Below, piece after piece: positions 16,042 to 23,951 of a stretch of 64,000 bases of DNA. This DNA comes from an uncultured Eubacteriales bacterium (GTDB lineage Bacteria; Bacillota; Clostridia; Tissierellales; Peptoniphilaceae). Where the stretch lies: positions 102,110 through 166,109 of the forward strand of contig UQBO01000002.1 of NCBI GenBank assembly GCA_900539225.1. Direction: 5' to 3'. Positions within the stretch are counted from its first letter, which is position 1; the number at the start of each line of letters is the position of its first letter. The notes below the pieces were generated by a model, which ran no database searches, had not been told where the DNA came from, and saw only the letters and a list, made by a program, of their open reading frames with translations. The position numbers and the translations under genes are program-made.

Positions 16042-17752
16042 GATTCACATATTAAGTGATGACAATATAATTACAGCGAATGAGGGGAAAATCCTTTTAG
16101 ATGTATTAAGGGAGAACGGCTACTTTATTGAAGCGCCGTGCAATGGCATGGGCACTTGTAAAAAGTGTAAAGTAAAAATCATGGACGGAGCAAGTGAAGA
16201 GACAGTTCTTTCGTGTGAGTATAAGATTATTTCTGATATAAGCGTTGAATTCTTCGATGAGGGCAAGGCAGAAAACCTTCTCACATCAGATATAGATACT
16301 TTTGATGCGAGTGATTCAGTACTTACTATGAAGACCCATGTCTTTGAAGATAGTAGAGACACTGACACTTCATGGGAAGACGAGTACGAGAAAGTCTTTG
16401 GACAGATCTCCTTCAATGTTTTGAAAAATACAAATTTTTCAAAGGGCGAGAAGCACGCTATACACTTAAACGATGAAGTGATTGCTATACGCGATAAAGA
16501 TGATGACAAGATATATGCCGCAGCTGTTGATATAGGCACTACAAGCGTTGCCATATCAGTTCTTGACATCACACATGGCAAAGTCATTGAAAGAGCATCC
16601 TTTGTCAATCCGCAAATAAGTTTTGGCCTTGACGTTTTATCAAGGATGAGCGCCGCCATCGACCTAAAGGAAAACCTTTATAAGATGCAAGAGCAAATCA
16701 CAAAGGCTATAGAGGAAAATATATTAAAAATATTTAAAAAGTACAAGCTTGATATAGACAGCTTATATGAAATCATCTTCTCAGCTAATTCAGTTATGAT
16801 GCATATACTTATGGGCGTCGACCCGACCAGCCTTGGCATAGCGCCATACAAGATAGTCAGCTACTTTAATTTTGAGATAGATGCAAAAGAGATAGGCATG
16901 AAGCTTGGTAAGTACACTAAGGCCTTCACTATACCATCGATCTCGTCATATGTTGGCGCTGACATACTTAGCGGCGTTAATCATATCGATATAGAAAATA
17001 TTGATAAAAACATCATGTTTATAGATATAGGCACAAACACAGAGCTAGTGCTCAAGTATAAGGATAAGTACTACGCTAGTAGCTGCGCCGCTGGACCAGC
17101 ACTTGAAGGCATGAACATAGAGTTCGGTTCGAGAGCCGAGCTTGGTGCTATTGAAAATGTTTTCTTTGACCTTGATAATGGTACGAAAAACATCGTCGTA
17201 ATTGGTAAAGAAAAGGCAAAATCCATTTGCGGCTCTGGCGTTTTGGCCGTCATTCGTGAAGCCTTAAAGATAGGCCTCATCGATTACAGAGGAAGACTAG
17301 TAAAGCTAGAGGACCTTGCTGAAGATGACAAGCAAAGGTCATTCTTAAAGGATATCGATGGCAAGACCGTTATCGATTTAGGCGAAGTATATATCACTAA
17401 AAAGGATATAAGAAACATTCAGCTATCGAAGAGCGCGATTATGTCAGGGATAGTTTTACTATTTAACAAGCTTGGTATGACGGCTGAGGAAGTTGATGAC
17501 TTATACATCGCAGGCCAATTTGGCTATCACTTATCGAAGGACATGTTAGTAGATACGTATTTTATACCAAATATAGCGGAAGAAAAGATTTCTTATCTTA
17601 AAAATACATCGCTTGATGGCGCGATCAGCGTAGTATTATCAAAGAAGAAGAGGGAAAATCTTTTAAGTTTAAGCAAGAAGATAAAGTTTTTGGAGCTAAG
17701 TTATGATGAAAACTACCAAAAAGTCTTTATCGACTGCTCATATTTTAAATAG
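16034..17752 (+). CDS. RACo/RamA-like corrinoid activation protein (2Fe-2S + ASKHA ATPase, DUF4445)
   Basis: 572 residues. An N-terminal plant-type [2Fe-2S] ferredoxin domain has C36, C42, C45 and C61 (CX5CX2CX15C). A linker leads to the ASKHA/DUF4445 ATPase core starting with AAVDIGTTSVAISVLD near residue 160 and a second phosphate-type loop MFIDIGTNTELVLK near 330, followed by SSCAAGPALEGMNIEFG and SICGSGVLAVIREA. Such proteins reduce the inactive Co(II) form of corrinoid methyl carriers back to Co(I) at the cost of ATP. The gene overlaps the upstream methyltransferase and precedes the corrinoid protein by nine bases, which makes that protein its obvious partner. The cysteine spacing is that of the 2Fe-2S type, unlike the two 4Fe-4S clusters of methanogen RamA. 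Confidence 0.88.
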   Translation: MPKIHILSDDNIITANEGKILLDVLRENGYFIEAPCNGMGTCKKCKVKIMDGASEETVLSCEYKIISDISVEFFDEGKAENLLTSDIDTFDASDSVLTMKTHVFEDSRDTDTSWEDEYEKVFGQISFNVLKNTNFSKGEKHAIHLNDEVIAIRDKDDDKIYAAAVDIGTTSVAISVLDITHGKVIERASFVNPQISFGLDVLSRMSAAIDLKENLYKMQEQITKAIEENILKIFKKYKLDIDSLYEIIFSANSVMMHILMGVDPTSLGIAPYKIVSYFNFEIDAKEIGMKLGKYTKAFTIPSISSYVGADILSGVNHIDIENIDKNIMFIDIGTNTELVLKYKDKYYASSCAAGPALEGMNIEFGSRAELGAIENVFFDLDNGTKNIVVIGKEKAKSICGSGVLAVIREALKIGLIDYRGRLVKLEDLAEDDKQRSFLKDIDGKTVIDLGEVYITKKDIRNIQLSKSAIMSGIVLLFNKLGMTAEEVDDLYIAGQFGYHLSKDMLVDTYFIPNIAEEKISYLKNTSLDGAISVVLSKKKRENLLSLSKKIKFLELSYDENYQKVFIDCSYFK

Positions 17753-17761
17753 GAGGCAAAT

Positions 17762-18409
17762 ATGACAAGAGAAGAGTATTACAAAATTCTAGACGATTAT
17801 GTCTACGAGTATGAAGACGAGAAGATTGCAAAGGTCGCACAAGATTACCTTGATGAAGGTTATGATGCACTTGATGCCATTGTCAATGGTTTAGTTCCAG
17901 GAATGAAAAGGGCGGGGGACGCTTTTCAAGAAGAGGAATATTTCGTAACAGACCTATTACTTTGTTCTGATGCGATGAACAATGCACTTGATGTATTAAG
18001 ACCACACCTTGAAAGAAACGAGCTAGAACACAATCACACTATAGTTATAGGTGTAGTTGAAGGGGATACACACGACATTGGCAAGAACTTAGTTAAAACA
18101 ATGTTCCAAACACAAGGTTTTGAAGTTATAGACTTAGGTAGAGACGTTGAAGTTAATAAATTTGTTGACGCAGCCGAAGAACATGGCGCAGAAATCATCT
18201 GCATGTCAACACTTATGACAACAACTATGAGAAATATGAGAAGGGTTGTTGAGATACTTGAAGAGAGAGGCCTAAGAGATAAGTATAAAGTTATGATAGG
18301 CGGAGGACCTATCTCACAATCGTTCGCGGACAAGATTGGCGCTGACAAATACACTATAGACGCTATCGAAGCCGTTAAAGCTGCTAAGGAGTTATTAAAT
18401 ATAAATTAA
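17762..18409 (+). CDS. Corrinoid (B12-binding) methyl-carrier protein
   Basis: 215 residues, the standard size of MtaC/MtbC/MtmC-type corrinoid proteins. A helical cap domain (about 1-88, with the GLVPGMKRAGDAFQEEEYFVTDLLL signature) precedes a Rossmann-like B12 domain whose motif D102-T-H104-D-I-G107 supplies the lower cobalt ligand His104. MSTLMTTTMRNMRRVVE and MIGGGPIS complete the cobamide pocket. It carries a methyl group on cobalt between two methyltransferases in the cytosol. AGGAGG precedes the ATG. The activator upstream and the methyltransferases at 12991 and 15040 are the expected partners. Confidence 0.93.
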   Translation: MTREEYYKILDDYVYEYEDEKIAKVAQDYLDEGYDALDAIVNGLVPGMKRAGDAFQEEEYFVTDLLLCSDAMNNALDVLRPHLERNELEHNHTIVIGVVEGDTHDIGKNLVKTMFQTQGFEVIDLGRDVEVNKFVDAAEEHGAEIICMSTLMTTTMRNMRRVVEILEERGLRDKYKVMIGGGPISQSFADKIGADKYTIDAIEAVKAAKELLNIN

Positions 18410-18428
18410 AAAGTAGGAGGAATTTTTG

Positions 18429-19784
18429 ATGGACGAACAATCATCAATCAAACCTAATGGATGGGCACTGATACCCTTCATAGTATTTATAGGTTTTTTC
18501 TTATTATCAGGAATCATTTTAGACAAGATGGGTGTAGAAATGGCATTCTATCAAATACCATCACCTATCGCCGTACTTATTGGTACTATCGTTGCCTTTA
18601 TAATGTTTAAGGGTTCGATAGACTCGAAATTTGATGTATTCGTTAAGGGCTGTGGAGATGACAACATCATCATCATGTGCTTAATCTACATCTTAGCTGG
18701 TGCATTCGCAACACTATCTAAAGCATCTGGCGCTGTTGACTCAGTTGTAAACTTAGGTCTAAGCATAATACCAGTTCAATTCATAACAGCAGGTTTATTT
18801 GTAATCGCTTGCTTCTTATCAATTGCAACAGGTACTTCAGTTGGAACTATAGTTACAGTTGGTCCTATCGCTGTAGGTATCGCTCAAAAAGCAGGCTTAC
18901 CAGTAGCTTTAGTTTTAGGTGCACTAGTAGGTGGATCTATGTTTGGTGATAACTTATCAGTTATTTCTGATACAACTATCGCCGCAACTAGAACACAAAA
19001 TGTTAACATGAAAGATAAGTTTAGAGCAAACTTCAAAGTAGCATTACCAGCTGCAATCGTTACAATGATTATTTTATTAATAGTTGGTAGAACAAGTGGA
19101 CCAGTTCATTTTGATGACTTAAGCTACAATTTTGTACTAATCTTACCTTATCTATTCGTTTTAATAGCTGCTCTATGTGGCGTTAACGTATTCGTTGTAT
19201 TAACACTAGGTATCGTTTTTGCAGGTGGTATAGGTGTTGCGACTGGTTCATACAATGGACTTGAACTTTGCCAAAACATTTTTGCGGGCTTCTCAGGACA
19301 ATTTGAAATTTTCTTACTTTCAATGTTAACTGGTGGTCTTGCCGCTATGGTTAGAGCAAACGGCGGTATTGAATGGCTAGTACTTAGAATATCTAGAATG
19401 GCTAAGGGTAAAAACTCAGCAGAACTATCTACTGCATTATTAACAATGATCTCAAACGCTGCTCTTGCTAATAACACTGTATCGATCATCATCTGCGGTC
19501 CTATCGCTAAGAGAATTTCTAATAAATTCAAAGTTGACCCTAGAAGAACAGCATCACTTCTTGATATGTTCAGCTGTATAACTCAAGGTCTTATCCCTTA
19601 TGGCGCACAAATACTTATCGCTTCAGGCTTCACTGAAGGAGCAGTATCACCAGTTGAGTTAGTTCCATACATCTGGTACCCAATGATACTATTAGTATTT
19701 GCAGTACTTTCAATCTTTGTTAGATACGCTGACATTAAGACTGGATGGAACTTCGAACTTGACAAGCCAGAAGAAGCAAAGTAA
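18429..19784 (+). CDS. NhaC-type Na+/H+ antiporter family protein
   Basis: 451 residues when started at ATG 18429, eight bases after AGGAGG (the preceding in-frame TTG is less likely). Around eleven membrane segments. LSIATGTSVGTIVTVGPIAVGIAQKAGLP and GSMFGDNLSVISDTTIAATRTQNVNMKDKF are the conserved ion-binding helices of the NhaC/arsenical-transporter-like family. Members exchange sodium for protons or for organic anions. Being inside the corrinoid operon, 19 bases after the carrier gene, it may import the methylated substrate or support sodium energetics of the pathway; this is inference from position. It ends with a hydrophilic tail and is followed by the double-cubane gene. Confidence 0.85.
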   Translation: MDEQSSIKPNGWALIPFIVFIGFFLLSGIILDKMGVEMAFYQIPSPIAVLIGTIVAFIMFKGSIDSKFDVFVKGCGDDNIIIMCLIYILAGAFATLSKASGAVDSVVNLGLSIIPVQFITAGLFVIACFLSIATGTSVGTIVTVGPIAVGIAQKAGLPVALVLGALVGGSMFGDNLSVISDTTIAATRTQNVNMKDKFRANFKVALPAAIVTMIILLIVGRTSGPVHFDDLSYNFVLILPYLFVLIAALCGVNVFVVLTLGIVFAGGIGVATGSYNGLELCQNIFAGFSGQFEIFLLSMLTGGLAAMVRANGGIEWLVLRISRMAKGKNSAELSTALLTMISNAALANNTVSIIICGPIAKRISNKFKVDPRRTASLLDMFSCITQGLIPYGAQILIASGFTEGAVSPVELVPYIWYPMILLVFAVLSIFVRYADIKTGWNFELDKPEEAK

Positions 19785-19821
19785 AATATAGACATAATAA
19801 CCTAAAGAGAGGAAGAATATC

Positions 19822-20967
19822 GTGATAAACATTAGAAAAGAATTACCTGAGATTTTTGATGAATTTAAAGATAAGAGAAGAGAATCATTTTTAAAAGTTA
19901 AAGAGATTAAGGATAAAAACATACCAGTCATAGGCATATTCTGTACATTTTTCCCGCAAGAGATAGCTCTTGCGGCAGGTGCGACATCTGTATCACTTTG
20001 TTCGACATCTGATGAAACTATCAAAGATGCTGAAAAGGATCTACCGACAAACCTTTGCCCACTTATCAAGGCAAGCTATGGCTTTGCCATAACAGATAAG
20101 TGCCCCTTCTTCTATTTCTCAGACCTTATAGTCGGAGAAACGACCTGCGATGGCAAGAAGAAGATGTATGAGTACTTAGGTGAGTTTAAAAACGTTTATG
20201 TAATGGAGCTACCACAAAAGAGGTCCGAAGAGAGCCTTAAGTTGTGGACGGCTGAAATAAAAAAACTTGCTGACTACGTATCAAAAGACTTTGGTGTAGA
20301 GATAACGGAAGAAAAACTTAGAGAAGCAACTGTAATCAAAAATGCTGAGAGAAGTGCTGTTAAAGACTTTTATGGCATAATGAAAGCCGATGAACTTCCT
20401 ATCATGGGTTTAGACTTGTGGCACGTCTTAAATGGAGTGCAATTTGAATTCGACAAGAAGGCAGTGCCTGAAGAACTTAAAAAGCTTAAGGAAAAAGTCC
20501 TAAGCGAGAACAAGCACATCACTGGCAAAAAGAGGATACTTATAACAGGCTGCCCAATAGGTGGAGCGACTGAAAAAGTTATTGAAGCTGTTGAAAATAA
20601 CGGTGGAATTGTAGTTGCTTATGAAAATTGTGGAGGAGCTAAGGCAATCGATGAAAACGTTGACTTAGACAACCCAGATATATATGATGCACTTGCTAAG
20701 AAGTATCTAAATATAGGCTGCGCATGCATTAGTCCTAACACACCAAGATTAAATCTTCTATCAAGAATGATAGACGACTACAAAGTCGATGGTGTAGTGG
20801 ATATGCAGCTTCAAGCGTGTACACCATTTCAAGTAGAAACAAAGGCCATAAGAGACTTTGTCACAAAAGAAAAGAAAACTCCTTATATCCAAGTAGAAAC
20901 TGATTATTCAAAATCAGACTTGGGCCAATTAAACACAAGAATCGAAGCGTTCTTAGAAATGCTATAG
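19822..20967 (+). CDS. Double-cubane-cluster / 2-hydroxyacyl-CoA dehydratase D-component family protein (YjiM-like)
   Basis: 381 residues from GTG 19822, with AGAGGAAG eight bases upstream. The size and pattern match single-subunit members of the HgdB/BcrC family such as E. coli YjiM and the double-cubane-cluster protein of Carboxydothermus. Conserved segments are GIFCTFFPQEIALAAGA, NLCPLIKASYG, ETTCDGKKKMYE, ITGCPIGGATEKV, VDMQLQACTPFQVE and the C-terminal VETDYSKSDLGQLNTRIEAFLE; the cysteines in CP, TTC, NCGG and QAC are candidates for iron ligands. These proteins carry out ATP-driven low-potential reductions with a dedicated ASKHA activator of the BcrA/HgdC type. None is in the window, so the RACo-like ASKHA protein or a distant gene would have to serve. 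It is the last gene of the corrinoid operon. Confidence 0.82.
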   Translation: MINIRKELPEIFDEFKDKRRESFLKVKEIKDKNIPVIGIFCTFFPQEIALAAGATSVSLCSTSDETIKDAEKDLPTNLCPLIKASYGFAITDKCPFFYFSDLIVGETTCDGKKKMYEYLGEFKNVYVMELPQKRSEESLKLWTAEIKKLADYVSKDFGVEITEEKLREATVIKNAERSAVKDFYGIMKADELPIMGLDLWHVLNGVQFEFDKKAVPEELKKLKEKVLSENKHITGKKRILITGCPIGGATEKVIEAVENNGGIVVAYENCGGAKAIDENVDLDNPDIYDALAKKYLNIGCACISPNTPRLNLLSRMIDDYKVDGVVDMQLQACTPFQVETKAIRDFVTKEKKTPYIQVETDYSKSDLGQLNTRIEAFLEML

Positions 20968-20974
20968 TATATAT

Positions 20975-21000
20975 AAAGGCTCTCACGATGAGAGCCTTTT
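20975..21000 (+). terminator. Terminator of the corrinoid operon
   Basis: Eleven-bp perfect stem (20975-20985 with 20989-20999) with a 3-nt loop and TTTT at its 3' end. Confidence 0.85.
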
Positions 21001-21034
21001 GTATTTGATCTAAGACGAGAGAGCATATACAAAT

Positions 21035-21063
21035 AAAGAGTCAAGCAAATCGCTTGACTCTTT
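21035..21063 (-). terminator. Terminator of the 6S RNA gene
   Basis: Twelve-bp perfect stem (21035-21046 with 21052-21063) and 5-nt loop; on the minus strand it is followed by TTTATTTG. It can also work for read-through from the plus-strand operon. Confidence 0.85.
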
Positions 21064-21246
21064 TGATATGTAATCCCATTATGTGCCGTTTTTCATAAGT
21101 AATTTATCCCCGCATATACGAGGTGGGTCCGTTGTTTACAATATCTAATGTCCACTTAAGGCATATTATCAATTGTAAAACGTCACAGTCCCATATTATT
21201 ATTGTCGGTTAAATTAATATGAAAAGCGGTCACTACAGGATATCTT
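21064..21246 (-). ncRNA. ssrS: 6S RNA
   Basis: About 183 nt with no coding potential between an excellent minus-strand promoter and an intrinsic terminator. The two ends pair: 5' AUAUCC..GUGACCGCUUUUCAU with 3' AUGAAAAACGGCAC..GGGAU..AUAUC, giving the long closing helix; GUUUUACAAU and AUUGUAAAC form the apical helix; the unpaired middle holds a small hairpin CCUCG-UAUAUG-CGGGG on the 3' side of the bubble. This rod with a large central bubble and a small 3'-side hairpin is the layout of 6S RNA, which binds sigma-A RNA polymerase like an open promoter. Identified by hand folding, without a covariance search. Confidence 0.75.
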
Positions 21247-21252
21247 AACTAT

Positions 21253-21281
21253 ATTATATAGCAAACGCATTTAAAATGCAA
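21253..21281 (-). promoter_or_regulatory. Promoter of the 6S RNA gene
   Basis: On the minus strand TTGCAT (21281-21276), 17-bp spacer, TATAAT (21258-21253); transcription would begin near 21246. The -35 element lies inside the 3' end of the upstream pseudouridine synthase gene. Confidence 0.8.
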
Positions 21282-22182
21282 GGAAATTAGATAATTTTTT
21301 AGAAAAATTTATTATATCAGCGTGGTCACTCACTTCATAGTGTCTTTCCTCATTAGTCCTCGGGTCATTAAAGCTTATCTCAAAGGAGTGAAGCAATTGT
21401 CTATCTACGCCGTCATAAGTCTTGTCATTATATAGCGTGTCGCCAACTATAGGAAAGCCTAAGTAGGCTAGGTGCAGTCTTATCTGATGCGTCCTGCCAG
21501 TGATGAGCTCCGCTTCTACTATGGAGTATTTTTCGCCGCTTATAACTTTCTTGAATATGGTTTTTGCGTAATCACCATCGCCATCGTCACAGATCATCTT
21601 CTTTATGTGATCATTCTCATCGGTCTTGATATTCTTCTGAACTACTGTCTCATCATAAGGAAAAGATCCATCAACTACAGCGTGATACTTCTTTTTGAAG
21701 CTGCCATCTTCCATCTGCTGCATTAGATTGTAGTGGGCAAATGGATTTTTAGCGACCACCATCAGCCCCGTCGTGTTCATGTCAAGCCTATTGACAAGGC
21801 GAACGCGCCTTTTAAGGCCACGCGACTGAAATAAATTGATCAGTGCATTGTAAAGCGTGTTTCCTTGATTGTTCTTCGTCTCATGAACGAGGATGTTCTT
21901 CTCCTTGTTGATGACAATGTAGTCAATGGTCTCGTCAACTATATCTATATCGCAGCTAAAGTCATCAGCTTGAGTCTCTTCTTCGGGCATATGTATCCTT
22001 AAGACCTCGCCCTTAATGATTGGCAGGTCCTTGCGCCTAAACTCTTCATTTACATATATGTCTTTATTTAAGTTGCTTCGTCTAAAAAGTCTTTTTGATA
22101 TTTTAAGCTCATCTATCATTTCACTCATCTTATCATAAGACCTCTTAGCGACAAAGCTCACATTGTATTCATCGTTAATCAC
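21271..22182 (-). CDS. RluA/RluD family pseudouridine synthase
   Basis: 303 residues from a GTG start at 22182, preceded by AGGTGAT. The catalytic motif VNRLDMNTTGLMVVAKN (active-site Asp in RLD, near residue 147) and GRTHQIRLHLAYLGFPIVGDTLYN near 230 define the RluA-type fold. The enzyme turns specific uridines of rRNA or tRNA into pseudouridine in the cytoplasm. The N-terminal ~90 residues appear to contain a divergent S4-like region. Which RNA it modifies cannot be told from sequence. Its 3' end overlaps the 6S RNA promoter, and its 5' end faces the NAD kinase gene across about 115 bp. Confidence 0.9.
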   Translation of the reverse strand: MINDEYNVSFVAKRSYDKMSEMIDELKISKRLFRRSNLNKDIYVNEEFRRKDLPIIKGEVLRIHMPEEETQADDFSCDIDIVDETIDYIVINKEKNILVHETKNNQGNTLYNALINLFQSRGLKRRVRLVNRLDMNTTGLMVVAKNPFAHYNLMQQMEDGSFKKKYHAVVDGSFPYDETVVQKNIKTDENDHIKKMICDDGDGDYAKTIFKKVISGEKYSIVEAELITGRTHQIRLHLAYLGFPIVGDTLYNDKTYDGVDRQLLHSFEISFNDPRTNEERHYEVSDHADIINFSKKLSNFLAF

Positions 22183-22245
22183 TTTATCACCTGAGAATAA
22201 TTATAATATATTTTTCTAGCTTTTACAAGTAGATGGCTTAAGTCA

Positions 22246-22274
22246 TTGAAAAATTATTCTATTTGTTGTATAAT
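22246..22274 (+). promoter_or_regulatory. Promoter of nadK operon
   Basis: TTGAAA (22246-22251), 17-bp spacer, TATAAT (22269-22274); AGAGGTGAAG and ATG 22298 follow. Confidence 0.8.
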
Positions 22275-22297
22275 TAATAATTATAAGAGGTGAAGAA

Positions 22298-23101
22298 ATG
22301 AGTGAGAGAATTATAAATATACTCGCAAAGGATGATGAGCTTAGTAAAAAGATCTTGCTTGAGCTTGAAGAAAAGCTTGATGCACGCGGCTTTCTTACTA
22401 CGAGAGACTTTAGTAATGAGGCTGAACTTTCCATCGTTATAGGTGGAGACGGATCTTTCTTAAGAAGTGTTCATGAAAATGATTTTCCTGAAGTGCCTTT
22501 TGTTGGCTTCAATACAGGCCACTTAGGTTTTTTTCAAGAGCTTTCTATTGATGACGTAGATAAATTTGTCGAAAATTATATAAAGGGTGAGTTTAAACAA
22601 GAGTCACTACACTTAATCGAGACAAGCGTTCACTACGAAGGCGGCGAGTCAAAACTATATTCAGTTAATGAGATGGTTGTTAAAGCAAATAAATCAAAGG
22701 CCGTTGAACTCGATGTATTTATAAATTCTGATTACTTGGAAAGATTTTTTGGCGACGGGCTTATAGTCTCAACACCAGCTGGCAGCACTGCATATAATTA
22801 CTCAGTTAGAGGAAGCGTAGTGCATCCAAAGCTTGAGTGCATACAAATGACTCCGCTAGCACCCATTAACTCAAAAGCCTTTAGGTCTTTACAAAACTCA
22901 ATCATCGTTCCACCAAACTTTATTATAAGATTCGAGCCAAAGAAGAGATATGAAGGAGAGATCATACTTCTTAACGATGGCGAAGAACGTATCTTCAAAA
23001 ACGTCACTAGCGTAGAGATAAACCTAAGCTACAAGAAGATATATAGGATAGTATTTTCAAAGAATATTTACTGGAACAATCTAAAAGATAAATTTTTATA
23101 G
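22298..23101 (+). CDS. nadK: NAD kinase
   Basis: 267 residues, normal for short Firmicute NAD kinases. The glycine-rich VIGGDGSFLRSVH motif (near residue 48) is the catalytic GGDGS loop, followed by VGFNTGHLGFFQEL (near 75), the NE/D-type YSVNEMVVKA segment, and the DGLIVSTPAGSTAYNYSVRGSVVHP substrate loop (near 150). It phosphorylates NAD to NADP in the cytosol, the only route to NADP. AGAGGTGAAG gives the ribosome site. The PHP phosphatase gene follows nine bases after its stop, so the two are probably co-transcribed. Confidence 0.95.
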   Translation: MSERIINILAKDDELSKKILLELEEKLDARGFLTTRDFSNEAELSIVIGGDGSFLRSVHENDFPEVPFVGFNTGHLGFFQELSIDDVDKFVENYIKGEFKQESLHLIETSVHYEGGESKLYSVNEMVVKANKSKAVELDVFINSDYLERFFGDGLIVSTPAGSTAYNYSVRGSVVHPKLECIQMTPLAPINSKAFRSLQNSIIVPPNFIIRFEPKKRYEGEIILLNDGEERIFKNVTSVEINLSYKKIYRIVFSKNIYWNNLKDKFL

Positions 23102-23110
23102 GAGGCATAG

Positions 23111-23911
23111 ATGTACGATTTTCATTTGCATTCAAATTTTTCAGTTGACTGCAAGGTTCCGCCGGAGGACATGGTCAAAGAGGCTATAAAGATGGGTTTG
23201 AAAGCTATATGCTTTACTGATCACATAGACCTTTCACTTGACCAAGACAAAAGTAAAAACGTCCTTTTTAATATTGAGGACTATATAAAAGAGATAAACA
23301 AATTAAAATACACATATATTAATGAGATAGAAGTCTTAAAAGGAGCTGAGTTTGGTCTTCAACTTGGTTTAATTGACGAATATGAAGAGCTAAGCAAAAA
23401 TCCTTTTGATTTCATTTTATGCTCAATTCACAGCATCGATGGCGAAAGGATTTTCTCTAGAGAGAAGAGCTTTGAAAGTGATTACGAAAGAGGTCAAGTG
23501 CGCTACTATACAGAACTATTAGAAGTAGTGAAACGCTTTGACAGCTTCGACTCAGTCGCACACATAGACTTTATCGACAGGTATTACAAATTCAAAGACA
23601 TCGACTATGAATTTTCTGATGCGGCTAAGGAGCTTGTTTATGAGATACTAAAAGTACTAGTAGATAAGGGTAAGGCGCTTGAAATAAATACAGCTGCACT
23701 TCGCTATGATATGAAGAGCTTTCATCCGCAAGATGAGATACTTGATATGTATAAGTCCTTAGGAGGCGAGCTAATCACAGTTGGTTCAGACGCTCACTAC
23801 ACCGAAGACCTTGCTTATGGCATAAAGGACGCGGAAAAGTATCTTAAGGAAAAAGGCTTTAAGTACTTATATATTTATAAGAAGAGAAGGCCATATCCGA
23901 TACATTTGTGA
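23111..23911 (+). CDS. PHP domain phosphoesterase, histidinol-phosphatase (HisJ) family
   Basis: 266 residues. MYDFHLHSNFSVDC at the very N-terminus and CFTDHID (near residue 37) are the HxH and DH metal motifs of PHP domains; LKGAEFGL, CSIHSID, VAHIDFIDRY and ITVGSDAHY supply the remaining ligands. Enzymes of this family hydrolyse histidinol phosphate or related phosphate esters with divalent metals. No other histidine biosynthesis gene is in the window, so a true histidinol phosphatase role is not assured. AGGAGG precedes the ATG; co-transcribed with nadK. Confidence 0.82.
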   Translation: MYDFHLHSNFSVDCKVPPEDMVKEAIKMGLKAICFTDHIDLSLDQDKSKNVLFNIEDYIKEINKLKYTYINEIEVLKGAEFGLQLGLIDEYEELSKNPFDFILCSIHSIDGERIFSREKSFESDYERGQVRYYTELLEVVKRFDSFDSVAHIDFIDRYYKFKDIDYEFSDAAKELVYEILKVLVDKGKALEINTAALRYDMKSFHPQDEILDMYKSLGGELITVGSDAHYTEDLAYGIKDAEKYLKEKGFKYLYIYKKRRPYPIHL

Positions 23912-23917
23912 TACAAT
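23909..23917 (+). promoter_or_regulatory. Possible extended -10 promoter of ABC exporter operon
   Basis: TGA plus TACAAT (23912-23917) at the stop of the PHP gene, without a clear -35. GGAGGAG and ATG 23952 follow. Confidence 0.45.
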
Positions 23918-23951
23918 ATTTAGTAACACGAAACATTTAAGGAGGAGAGCT

